Shown: positions 8,591 through 15,853 of the stretch, in pieces
How the letters are laid out: every line of letters begins with the position of its first letter
How positions within the stretch are numbered: position 1 is the stretch's first letter
Source of the DNA: Polaromonas sp.
GTDB lineage: Bacteria > Pseudomonadota > Gammaproteobacteria > Burkholderiales > Burkholderiaceae_C
Reading direction: 5' to 3'
Length of the DNA: 64,000 bases
Assembly: GCA_021737975.1 (NCBI GenBank)
Contig: JAIPCZ010000009.1
Location: 1 to 64,000 of the forward strand
The notes under the pieces: generated by a model
What the model was told of the DNA's origin: nothing
What the model saw: only the letters and a program-made list of their open reading frames with translations
The model's database searches: none
Position numbers and translations under genes: made by a program

Positions 8591-9201
8591 GCGCCCTTGC
8601 CCTTGAGCCCTGCCCCACGGTCGACCTGATTTTTCCGATCAGCGGGCGCTTTTTGCCGCGTGACCATGCCCAGGCGCTCAAGGACGCGCTGTGCCGCGCC
8701 TGGCCCTGGCTTGACGCCGAGCCTCTGGCGGGCGTGCAGGCCATCAAACTGGTGCCCGGTCTGGAGGCGCAGGCCATGCTGTCGGGGCGAGCCAAACTGC
8801 TGCTGCGCTTGTCGCGCCAGCGCGCAACCGAACTGATCAACGGCAGGGCGATTGACCTGCAGGTGGCGGGCCAGGCCCTGCACCTGGGCGTGCCGCATGT
8901 GCGCGAACTGGTGCCCCACACCACGCTCTATGCCTACCATGTGGCGGCCGCCGATGCCGATGAAGCGGCCTTCATGGCCGGTGTCACACAGGCCTTGTCG
9001 GGGCTGGGTGTGGGCGGTGAGCGTGTCTGCGGCAAACGCCAGCAACTGGCGCTGGCCCGCGGCACGGTCACCACCTTCAGCCTGATGCTGCACGGCCTGG
9101 CGCCCGAGCCGTCGCTGCACCTGCAGCAGCACGGCATCGGCCCGCACCGGCTGTTGGGCTGTGGAATTTTCATACCCCACAAGTCTGCCGCTGCAGTTTA
9201 A
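8587..9201 (+). CDS. Cas6/Cmx6-like RAMP-fold protein in the dsr locus
   Basis: A 204-aa protein resembling the Cas6 variant Cmx6 (type I-MYXAN) family. It has an N-terminal segment VDLIFPISGRFLPRDHAQ, and a C-terminal GIGPHRLLGCGIFIPHK that has the form of the glycine-rich RAMP loop closing the Cas6 ferredoxin fold. Cas6 proteins bind and cut CRISPR repeat RNA. Here no repeat array or other cas gene is visible in 64 kb, and the gene is locked by overlaps into a sulfur operon. A non-CRISPR role, possibly RNA binding, is likely. Family membership rests on motif recognition and should be tested by structure prediction; catalytic residues cannot be assigned. Confidence 0.7.
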   Translation: MSALALEPCPTVDLIFPISGRFLPRDHAQALKDALCRAWPWLDAEPLAGVQAIKLVPGLEAQAMLSGRAKLLLRLSRQRATELINGRAIDLQVAGQALHLGVPHVRELVPHTTLYAYHVAAADADEAAFMAGVTQALSGLGVGGERVCGKRQQLALARGTVTTFSLMLHGLAPEPSLHLQQHGIGPHRLLGCGIFIPHKSAAAV

Positions 9202-9232
9202 GAATTTATCAACGAAACCAAGGAGAAGTTCA

Positions 9233-9562
9233 ATGGCTTACACCATCAATGGCACCGAGTATGAAACCGACGAACAGGGTTTTCTATTGGAGCCAGTGTA
9301 TGAAGATGACGCAGTTCGGGTGATCGCCGACGCTGAAGGCATCACCTTGACCGATGCCCACTGGGAAGTCATCAACTATCTGCGCGAGCAGTACCGCGAA
9401 CATGGCCACACCCCCAATTTTCGCAACATGCTCAAGAGTTTTGGTGAAGTTCACCCCGGTGTGGACAGCAAGTACCTCTACGACTTGTTCCCGATTGGCC
9501 CTGCCAAGCAGGGCCCCAAGGTGGCGGCCTTGCCGCAGCCGCTGGGCAAGGGCGGCTACTGA
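9233..9562 (+). CDS. DsrC-fold paralogue lacking both redox cysteines (RspA-like)
   Basis: A 109-aa protein clearly homologous to DsrC over its whole length (ETDEQGFL, HWEVINYLREQY, SKYLYDLFPIGPAKQ), with AAGGAGAAG before the ATG at 9233. The C-terminal arm ends ALPQPLGKGGY: the positions of DsrC Cys98 and Cys109 are proline and lysine. It therefore cannot carry sulfur the DsrC way. DsrC homologues without cysteines have been called RspA and are suspected of regulatory roles. Position inside the accessory operon next to a putative RNA-binding protein suggests a regulatory or decoy function, which is inference. Confidence 0.9.
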   Translation: MAYTINGTEYETDEQGFLLEPVYEDDAVRVIADAEGITLTDAHWEVINYLREQYREHGHTPNFRNMLKSFGEVHPGVDSKYLYDLFPIGPAKQGPKVAALPQPLGKGGY

Positions 9563-9613
9563 TATGGCTCTGCGCTTGTCCATTTTGCAGCCTCTGCAAC
9601 TTCGAGGCAATGT

Positions 9614-10231
9614 ATGGCCAAGCTGAGAATCAAGAGCCAGTGGTTTCGCGACAGCGGCGCCAAGACACCGCAGCAGAACGCCAGCGCCATGGCCTTCATC
9701 ACTTGGCGCGTGGCACAGAACACGCTCAATCAAATGCGCACGGCGCGGTTCGATATCGAGATCGGGCCGCAGTATTTTGCTTTCACCCACGAGGTGCTGG
9801 TGTTTCTGACCCAGGTGATCGACCGCATGGCCCACGCCCGCATGGAAGATGCCGAGCGGGCCGAGTTCATGAACGCCCTGGTGCAGCGCGTGGCGGAAAT
9901 CCTGCAGGACAACGAAGACCGCCTGATGGGTGTGCCAGCCGCAGGGCAAGCCAGTCACTATGAGCAGTTCATTGACCTGTTCAACGAGCTGTCCGAACAC
10001 TACGCGGACTTCGGCTTTGATGCCAAGGGGCCCGATTTTGCCTTTGTGCGCTATCTCGGGCACCGCATCGAGGCGCTGATGCCCCAGAAAGACCAGCGCT
10101 GGGTGGTGGACCAGATCATGGCGAGCGAAGTGCCCGATGCGCTGGACATGATCCAGCGCGGCATGGACGGCGTCTTGTCGACCGAACCCAGGCCCAGGCG
10201 TGCATCGCGCGCCGGCGTTTCGGGTGATTGA
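9614..10231 (+). CDS. 205-aa alpha-helical protein of unknown function
   Basis: A soluble, mostly helical protein with no cysteines, no signal peptide and no membrane span. Its middle is rich in charged residues (HARMEDAERAEFMNALVQRV, LVQRVAEILQDNEDRL), followed by an FNELSEHYADFGFD segment and a basic, low-complexity C-terminus. It lies 51 nt after the RspA-like gene and 11 nt before the dioxygenase. I do not recognise the family. Tight packing indicates cotranscription with the sulfur accessory genes. Confidence 0.85.
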   Translation: MAKLRIKSQWFRDSGAKTPQQNASAMAFITWRVAQNTLNQMRTARFDIEIGPQYFAFTHEVLVFLTQVIDRMAHARMEDAERAEFMNALVQRVAEILQDNEDRLMGVPAAGQASHYEQFIDLFNELSEHYADFGFDAKGPDFAFVRYLGHRIEALMPQKDQRWVVDQIMASEVPDALDMIQRGMDGVLSTEPRPRRASRAGVSGD

Positions 10232-10242
10232 AGTAGCGCGTC

Positions 10243-11142
10243 ATGACCGACCCGTTTGACCTTTCACAAACCAGCGCCTACCAGGCTTGGCGCGACGCCA
10301 AATTGGCCAGTCAGCCGCGCCAAGCGGGTGAACTGATCGTCGACGTGGCCGACCCCCAGGCCTTGACCGAGCCTGAGCGCGAGGCTCTTTTGCAGCGCTG
10401 CGCTGTGGCCAACATGGCCATTTACCGCAGCCCGGTGGTTTCCGAGGACAAAGCCATTCCGATCCAGTTGGCGCGCCAACTCGGCCTGTACCAGCTCGAT
10501 GGCAACTGGCTTGCCGACGAAGACGGTATTTCGCCGATTGCCGTGGCGGCACCCACGGGTGAGCGTACCGCGTTCATCCCCTACACCAACCGCCCGATCA
10601 AGTGGCATACCGACGGTTATTACCATCCCGAGACCCGCCCAATCCGGGCCATGGTGCTGCATTGCGTGCGCCCGGCGCGCCAAGGCGGGGACACGGCACT
10701 GATGAACCACGAGATGGCCTATATCGCCCTGCGGGAGGCCAACCCCGACTGGGTCCGCGCCCTGATGGCGCCTGAAGCCATGACCATTCCCGCGCGGCTC
10801 GACGACGACGGCATGGCGCGCCCCGAACAAGCCGGGCCGGTGTTCATGGTCGATGCGCTGAGCGGCCAATTGCACATGCGCTACACCGCACGCACGCGCA
10901 GCATTGTCTGGAAGGACGATGCCGCCACTCAAGACGCGGTGGCGTTTCTGGCTGATTTTCTGGCCAGCGACAGCCCCCATATTTTTCGTTTGCGCCTGGA
11001 AGCCGGCATGGGCCTGGTGTGCAACAACGTGTTGCATGACCGCGCTGGCTTCGATGACGACCCCCAGGCGCCCCGCCTGCTGTACCGGGCGCGTTATCTG
11101 GACCGGATCGCCCGGCCCACCACAGGAGTCATCACCCCATGA
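10243..11142 (+). CDS. TauD/TfdA-family Fe(II)/2-oxoglutarate-dependent dioxygenase
   Basis: A 299-aa protein with the facial-triad HxD motif at His122-Asp124 (KWHTDG) and a distal His265 (NVLHDRAGF), followed by arginines of the 2-oxoglutarate-binding strand (RLLYRARY). These enzymes hydroxylate substrates with O2 and release succinate. TauD frees sulfite from taurine, so an organosulfur substrate is tempting, but the residues seen do not decide it. The stop overlaps the start of the next gene (ATGA), giving strong operon coupling. The substrate is unknown. Confidence 0.88.
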   Translation: MTDPFDLSQTSAYQAWRDAKLASQPRQAGELIVDVADPQALTEPEREALLQRCAVANMAIYRSPVVSEDKAIPIQLARQLGLYQLDGNWLADEDGISPIAVAAPTGERTAFIPYTNRPIKWHTDGYYHPETRPIRAMVLHCVRPARQGGDTALMNHEMAYIALREANPDWVRALMAPEAMTIPARLDDDGMARPEQAGPVFMVDALSGQLHMRYTARTRSIVWKDDAATQDAVAFLADFLASDSPHIFRLRLEAGMGLVCNNVLHDRAGFDDDPQAPRLLYRARYLDRIARPTTGVITP

Positions 11143-12614
11143 GCCATCAGGTCAGTGTTTGGCGTGCCGCCCAGTTGCTGGGCGTGGCACGCGGCGTGCT
11201 GCAACAAAAGGTACGCGACGGCAGCCTGGTGCTGAACGACGGCTGGGTCTCGACCGACGTGTTGCTGCAGTTGTACCCGAATGCCCAACTGGAAGAGTCG
11301 GGCCTGCTGGAACGGGTGTCGCAAATCCGTGATGAAGCCTTTGGCAAGCGCGTGCGCGAGCGCCTGCTGCCGACCCAGGAGGTGCTGGCACAGCGTCTTT
11401 TCGCGCAAAGCCAGGAGCTGGCCGATGTGCGCAAACACCTCCAGCGTTACCACGAACTCGTGGTGAGCCTGCAAAAGGAAATTCGTCAACAGCTGAGCGA
11501 GCAGCCCGCTGCCGCCAGTTGGCTGGCGTTGGAACAACAGATCACGCAGGGGCTGGCCCAGGCGCTAGCCACCGAACCGGTGGACATGCTGGAGGTGATG
11601 GACGATATGCTCAAAATCATGACGGCCCAGGTCACGGTGCGCCCCAGCGGCCACCAATTCCCGGTGGAGGGGCGCGCCAACCTGTTGCAGGCGGGCCTGC
11701 ACGCGGGGCTCAAACTCAATTACGGCTGTGGCAACGGCAGTTGCGGCATGTGCAAGGTGCGCGTGATTTCGGGCGACGTGGCCAAAACCCAGCACTTTGA
11801 CTACGCGCTGTCCGAGGCTGAAAAAGCCCAGGGCTATACCCTGATGTGCTGCCACACCGCCGCCAGCAGCGAACTGACGCTGGAGTTGCTTGAAGCCTGC
11901 AACCCGCGTGACATTCCCGAGCAAATGATTGCCACCCAGGTGCGTGCCATCACCAAGCTGGCGCCAGACACCGTGTTGCTGCACCTGCAAACCCCGCGCA
12001 CCCACCGCTTGCGCTTTCTGGCAGGCCAGTCGGTGCAACTGGGCTGGACACTGGCCGGGCATGAGGACGCCTCGACCAGCTACCCGCTGGCCAGTTGCCC
12101 TTGTGATGAACGCAATCTGCTGTTCTTTATCACGCGCAACGCGATCGACGGTTTTGCCCAGCGCCTGTTTGCCGGTGACATCAAACCCGGTGCCACCGTC
12201 ACCGTGCTTGGCCCGAGCGGCGAATTTGTCCTGGCCGAAGGCCACCGCCCGCTGGTGTTTGCCGCTTGCGACGCCGGTTTTGGCCCGATCAAGAGCCTTA
12301 TCGAACACGCCTTGTCGCTCGACGCCGCACCCTCGCTGTCGCTGTTCTGGCTGGCAACCCGCCCGGACGGCCACTTCTACAGCAACCAGTGCCGTGCCTG
12401 GTCGGAAGCGCTGGACCAGTTTGAGTATGAATTGGAGACCCACCCCGACGCTGCACTGGGAGCCTGGCAGATTGCCCAGGCCATGCGCGCCGACTTGTTT
12501 GATATTGACTGCGACTTTTATCTGGCCGGCCCCATCGAATTTGTCCGCGCCCTGCATGACGAATTGCGCACCTCCAGCGTGGCTGAATCCCAGATCGCCA
12601 TCCTGGTGCTTTGA
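11139..12614 (+). CDS. Fusion protein: HTH-like domain, coiled coil, 2Fe-2S ferredoxin and FNR-type reductase
   Basis: A 491-aa protein with four parts. Residues 1-50 look like a small DNA-binding or helix-turn-helix module (VSVWRAAQLLGVARGVLQQKV). Residues 60-125 are charged and probably coiled coil. Residues 160-250 are a plant-type 2Fe-2S ferredoxin with Cys197, Cys202 and Cys205, and Cys237/238 for the fourth ligand. Residues 255-491 are a ferredoxin-NADP reductase-like flavodomain with STSYPLAS and a C-terminal nucleotide region. Electron transfer to the neighbouring dioxygenase is a natural partner role. The HTH-like head also suggests redox-responsive regulation. Both roles are inference. 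Confidence 0.85.
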   Translation: MSHQVSVWRAAQLLGVARGVLQQKVRDGSLVLNDGWVSTDVLLQLYPNAQLEESGLLERVSQIRDEAFGKRVRERLLPTQEVLAQRLFAQSQELADVRKHLQRYHELVVSLQKEIRQQLSEQPAAASWLALEQQITQGLAQALATEPVDMLEVMDDMLKIMTAQVTVRPSGHQFPVEGRANLLQAGLHAGLKLNYGCGNGSCGMCKVRVISGDVAKTQHFDYALSEAEKAQGYTLMCCHTAASSELTLELLEACNPRDIPEQMIATQVRAITKLAPDTVLLHLQTPRTHRLRFLAGQSVQLGWTLAGHEDASTSYPLASCPCDERNLLFFITRNAIDGFAQRLFAGDIKPGATVTVLGPSGEFVLAEGHRPLVFAACDAGFGPIKSLIEHALSLDAAPSLSLFWLATRPDGHFYSNQCRAWSEALDQFEYELETHPDAALGAWQIAQAMRADLFDIDCDFYLAGPIEFVRALHDELRTSSVAESQIAILVL

Positions 12615-12638
12615 CCCTCCTCACAACCCCAAAAACCC

Positions 12639-13019
12639 ATGCAAACCGAAGCCTCCGATGTCAGTAAGACCTATGTTGAAGCGACCCAATCCGCCTTTGA
12701 CGCCACTTTGCCGGAATGTGCTGGCGGCGAGTCTTTTGCGCTGATGGTGCAGGGCTTCAGCATGGCGCCCGAATTTCTGGAGGGCGAAATCATCCTGATC
12801 GAACCCGAAGGCCTAGCCAAAGATGGCTCCTATGTGCTGGCCATGCATGCGCAGGAATGGACCTTCCGGCAACTGCTGCGCACAGAGACCGGTTGGTTGC
12901 TGCACCCGCTGAACCCGGCCTTTCCCGATGCGGCCATTCCTGACTTGTCATCCATCCACGGCGTCATCATTCAAAAGGCCCTGCCCGGCCGTCGCCGCGC
13001 CTCCAAGCATTACGTCTGA
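12639..13019 (+). CDS. S24/LexA-like peptidase-fold protein with catalytic lysine replaced
   Basis: A 126-aa protein matching the LexA/UmuD C-terminal fold. The nucleophile motif is GFSMAPEFLEGE with Ser41. The strand that normally holds the general-base lysine (as in TVKRL of UmuD) reads EWTFRQL here, with Arg77 in that place. No DNA-binding domain is present. It is probably a non-proteolytic sensor or adaptor, unless arginine can substitute. It is the sixth product of coupling distance in the operon, 24 nt after the reductase gene. Confidence 0.75.
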   Translation: MQTEASDVSKTYVEATQSAFDATLPECAGGESFALMVQGFSMAPEFLEGEIILIEPEGLAKDGSYVLAMHAQEWTFRQLLRTETGWLLHPLNPAFPDAAIPDLSSIHGVIIQKALPGRRRASKHYV

Positions 13020-13051
13020 CGCCGCCTGTCAGTCACTCACCTGCCCTTGCC

Positions 13052-13270
13052 ATGCCTTATTACATTTACCGCGTCAAACCCTTTACCCAGCTGGACCAAC
13101 TCAGCGCGCATGACACCTTTGCCGAGGCCTCCAGCCTTGCCAAGTCGCTGCGCCTGCAGCCTGACCTGCCCGCAACGGACAAAATCAAGGTGATTTTTGC
13201 CGACACCCCATTGCAGGCCGAAGACCTGCTGTGCCAGGTGCGCACGGCAGGCCCAAAGGGCGACGACTGA
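13052..13270 (+). CDS. 72-aa protein of unknown function in the accessory operon
   Basis: A small protein beginning MPYYIYRVKPF, with a central helix (FAEASSLAKSLR), a strand IKVIFAD and one cysteine near the end (DLLCQV). There is no signal or membrane segment. The gene follows the S24-like gene by 32 nt and precedes the cysteine-rich protein by 11 nt. I do not recognise the family. Proper start, stop and coding-like codon use in a packed operon support it being real. Confidence 0.75.
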   Translation: MPYYIYRVKPFTQLDQLSAHDTFAEASSLAKSLRLQPDLPATDKIKVIFADTPLQAEDLLCQVRTAGPKGDD

Positions 13271-13281
13271 AGTGCTGAAAC

Positions 13282-13740
13282 ATGGTGGATGAAGCAGCTT
13301 TTCACGCATCACGCGAGCGCCTCAACCCCAGCCCCTGCGTCTTTTCAAAGGCACTCCTTTCCGGCTGCGCCAGTTGCAGCCTGGAGCAGCGCCATGCCCT
13401 GGCCGAGCGCGAGGTGGTGGCCTGCACCCTGCCGGTGGCGCACATCAACTGCAGTACTCTAAAAGACCTGTTTTACGAGCGCGCCACCTTTGTGCTGCGC
13501 CTACCGCGCCCGGCCACCGAGATCCCGCATCAGGCCGCGATGAAGCTGAGCTGTGGTGGACTGAACGGATTACAAGCAGCATTGGCAGCGCCCAGCACCG
13601 ATGTTCACGCCATGGTGCAGCTGGCGCACAGCCGGTTCGACAGCCTGCTCGACCTGCCCTGGCAAACCATTGTGGAGCACATCGCCGGTTGGCAGATTCG
13701 GCGGCGCGCGCCTGTTGGGAGCAAACCCGAGGGTCGTTAA
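13282..13740 (+). CDS. 152-aa cysteine-rich protein of unknown function
   Basis: The N-terminal half contains Cys19, Cys29, Cys32, Cys48 and Cys57 (PCVFSK, SGCASCS, VACTL, INCST), a pattern compatible with a zinc or Fe-S site. A C-terminal helical part ends in basic residues. No ribosome site is evident before the ATG at 13282; reading may be coupled to the upstream stop. It is the last gene of the operon and faces the convergent tusE-like gene across a repeat-rich spacer. The function is unknown. Confidence 0.75.
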   Translation: MVDEAAFHASRERLNPSPCVFSKALLSGCASCSLEQRHALAEREVVACTLPVAHINCSTLKDLFYERATFVLRLPRPATEIPHQAAMKLSCGGLNGLQAALAAPSTDVHAMVQLAHSRFDSLLDLPWQTIVEHIAGWQIRRRAPVGSKPEGR

Positions 13741-14054
13741 AGATTGCACTGTCAGTTAGTTGGTGTTGCCGCGTTCAAACCTTGGTGATGTGCTGCGCGC
13801 GGCAACCGGTAGGGGCGGCCACCTCATACTGGGGTACCAGAAATCGGTGACCACCCCTACCGGTTGCCACGCGACCTCGTGATATGCAGAGGTTTTGAAG
13901 GCAAATACAGCTCTATGCACCAGCGTCAACACTGCCACTAGCGCAGTGGCTGGCTTTGGGGGCTGACGATTTCTGGTACTCCAGTATGAGGAAGCCGCCA
14001 AAGCCAGTCGCTGCGCGGTTACAGCTAAAAAATCCGAATTGGAATTTTTAGCCC
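13741..14054. repeat. Nested inverted repeats in the convergent spacer between two sulfur operons
   Basis: No gene is supported in these 314 bp. A perfect 15-bp inverted repeat pairs 13801-13815 (GGCAACCGGTAGGGG) with 13854-13868. Overlapping it, 13822-13846 pairs with 13967-13991 at 24 of 25 positions, extendable to about 32 bp per arm with GCCGCC. The arms thus form alternative hairpins of about 68 and 180 nt. The layout resembles a small MITE-like palindromic element or a bidirectional transcription barrier. No transposase or clear T-run is present. Confidence 0.7.
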
Positions 14055-14348
14055 CTAAACGCAACCCGTAGGCTTGGGCAAACCGCCGTACTTGGTGATC
14101 GGCTTCATCGGTCCGGTCATCCACAGTTTGAAGACGCTGTTCTGGTCTTCGTCGATATATTTGGCAAATTTACGAATAGGCGGCACGCTGCCGAACTCTT
14201 CGTAATACGCGCGGGCCTTGAGGATGTGTGACCACTTGACATCGTCGAGCTCGTAACCGTCGGCCTCGGCCATGGCACGGCCGATTTCCTCAGTCCAGTC
14301 ACCCATGTCGGTCAGGTAACCGTCGCCGTCGCGTTCTGGCAGATTCAT
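14055..14348 (-). CDS. TusE/DsrC-family protein with a single C-terminal cysteine
   Basis: A 97-aa DsrC-fold protein ending GGLPKPTGCV, so the penultimate cysteine (Cys96) is kept. The upstream DsrC cysteine position is threonine (PMKPITKYGG). One-cysteine DsrC homologues are TusE-like sulfur acceptors. The start overlaps the thioredoxin stop (ATGA, 14345-14348), making it the last gene of the tusA-yeeE operon. It probably accepts sulfur from TusA or DsrE2, or from thiosulfate-derived sulfane. Direct evidence for tRNA thiolation is absent here. Confidence 0.88.
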   Translation of the reverse strand: MNLPERDGDGYLTDMGDWTEEIGRAMAEADGYELDDVKWSHILKARAYYEEFGSVPPIRKFAKYIDEDQNSVFKLWMTGPMKPITKYGGLPKPTGCV

Positions 14349-14713
14349 TGTGTGTTCTCCGATTGGGGTGATTTGGCATGGTGCGCCAGCAGCTGGTCCA
14401 GGAAACGGCGCAAGAAGCCCTCGGTCTGCATGCCGTGAAAACGGTCGGTGACCTGGCCATGGCTGTAGCCGATCACGGTCGGAAACCCCTTGGCCTGGTG
14501 GCGCCCGGCGATGCGCATGTTTTCATCGGCATCGACTTTGGCGAGCACAAAACGGCCGGCGTACTCCTGTGCCAGACGCTCCAGCAAAGGGGTCAGCACG
14601 CGGCACGGGCTGCACCAGTCGGCGCCAATATCGAGGACCACCGGCAGTTGGTGGGAACGCAACACCACCGCGGCCTCAAAATCAGCTTCGGTGACGTCAA
14701 CAACAAAAGGCAT
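14345..14713 (-). CDS. Thioredoxin-family protein with WCSPC active site
   Basis: A 122-aa thioredoxin fold with the redox motif ADWCSPCRVL (Cys34, Cys37), followed by KVDADEN and the cis-proline KGFPTV. The true start is the ATG at 14713. A longer frame reading through yeeE in another phase is spurious. The C-terminus is extended by a polar tail relative to TrxA. It lies 5 nt after the yeeE stop and overlaps the TusE-like gene, so it is likely the reductant for thiosulfate or persulfide handling in this operon. Confidence 0.9.
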   Translation of the reverse strand: MPFVVDVTEADFEAAVVLRSHQLPVVLDIGADWCSPCRVLTPLLERLAQEYAGRFVLAKVDADENMRIAGRHQAKGFPTVIGYSHGQVTDRFHGMQTEGFLRRFLDQLLAHHAKSPQSENTQ

Positions 14714-14718
14714 CGGTT

Positions 14719-15828
14719 TCAAGCGCGCCAGTTCTGGTAGTGCATGGTGGCAGCGGCACCCCCAATGATGCCGGCCAGCACGATGAAGGAGCCCAGCGCC
14801 AGGGTCGAGATGCCTGTGAGCCCCTGGCCCACGGTGCAACCCAGGGCGGTGACGCCGCCAAAGCCCATCAGCACGGCGCCCAGCAACTGGGTGCGCAAGT
14901 CTTCCATCGAGGCAAAGCCCTCCCAGCGAAACTGGCGGCTGGCCAAGGCGTAAGCCAGGGAGCCCAGCACCACACCGAGCGCGCTGGCAATGCCAAAGCT
15001 CACATGCAGGGACTGGTCGGTCCAGAGCATCAGCAGCTCCAGGCTGAAGGCCGTGGGTGCCACAAAACTGAAGGACTCCAGCGTGCGGGTATTGGTGGCA
15101 AAGTAGACCATTTCCATGGTCTCGGGGCTTTCGCCATGACCCAGGTGGCCGGTGAGGTACCAGCCGGAAACAATCAGCAGGCCCAGCACCACGGCCCCCA
15201 GCCATTGAACGACATTGCCGCGAAAGCGCTTGTCTTTCAGGGCAAAAGCGGCCAGCCCCAGGCTCAGCATAGCCACGCTGGCGAGCAAGGCAGGTTTGGC
15301 AGCCAGGCCGGTGAGTTTGGCCAGAATTTGCGGTAAAGTTTGCCCTGCCAGACCCCACTGCGCCAGGTCCAGCGTGACCGGGTCGAGGTAGCTCGCGCGC
15401 CACTGACCGAACAGGCCCTTGAGCGTCATGTAGGCCGAGATCGCCACGAACACCAGCACCACCAGCGAGCGCAGGCTGCCCGCGCCCAGGCGCACCAGGT
15501 TCTTATTGACGCAGCCGGCCGCAATGGTCATGCCAACGCCGAAGATCACACCGCCCAGCACCAGCGACAGCCAGGGCAGGCTGGGGCGGACATAAATCGA
15601 CTTCGACAGGTCAATCAACCCAGACTGGTACAACAGATTGGTGCCGAGCATTGCAACGGCCATCGCCAGCAGCCACATGCGCATGCGGCCCCAGTGCGCC
15701 ATGTTGACCACGTCCGAGATCGCGCCCATGGTGCAGAAATTGGTCTTGTTGGCCACGGCCCCAAAAATAAAGGCCAGGGCGAAGCCGCCCAAAACCACCA
15801 TGCTGCTCAAATCGCTTGGCTCGCTCAT
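14719..15828 (-). CDS. YeeE/YedE (TsuA-type) thiosulfate or sulfur-compound importer
   Basis: A 369-aa polytopic membrane protein with about nine to ten hydrophobic segments. The three cysteines used for thiosulfate relay in the YeeE/TsuA family are visible: Cys32 (NFCTMG), Cys106 (AAGCVNK) and Cys331 (ALGCTVGQG). Import of thiosulfate-like substrates into the cytoplasm would feed the thioredoxin and TusA/TusE relay encoded beside it. The gene follows a secreted protein by 25 nt. The exact substrate is inferred from the family. Confidence 0.9.
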   Translation of the reverse strand: MSEPSDLSSMVVLGGFALAFIFGAVANKTNFCTMGAISDVVNMAHWGRMRMWLLAMAVAMLGTNLLYQSGLIDLSKSIYVRPSLPWLSLVLGGVIFGVGMTIAAGCVNKNLVRLGAGSLRSLVVLVFVAISAYMTLKGLFGQWRASYLDPVTLDLAQWGLAGQTLPQILAKLTGLAAKPALLASVAMLSLGLAAFALKDKRFRGNVVQWLGAVVLGLLIVSGWYLTGHLGHGESPETMEMVYFATNTRTLESFSFVAPTAFSLELLMLWTDQSLHVSFGIASALGVVLGSLAYALASRQFRWEGFASMEDLRTQLLGAVLMGFGGVTALGCTVGQGLTGISTLALGSFIVLAGIIGGAAATMHYQNWRA

Positions 15829-15853
15829 TTACGGCTCCTGGAAAGGATTTGAA

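Noticed and set aside
14345-15403. 352-codon frame joining part of yeeE (wrong phase) to thioredoxin
   Set aside because: Only the last 122 codons are thioredoxin. The rest is a shadow of yeeE; the true start is 14713.
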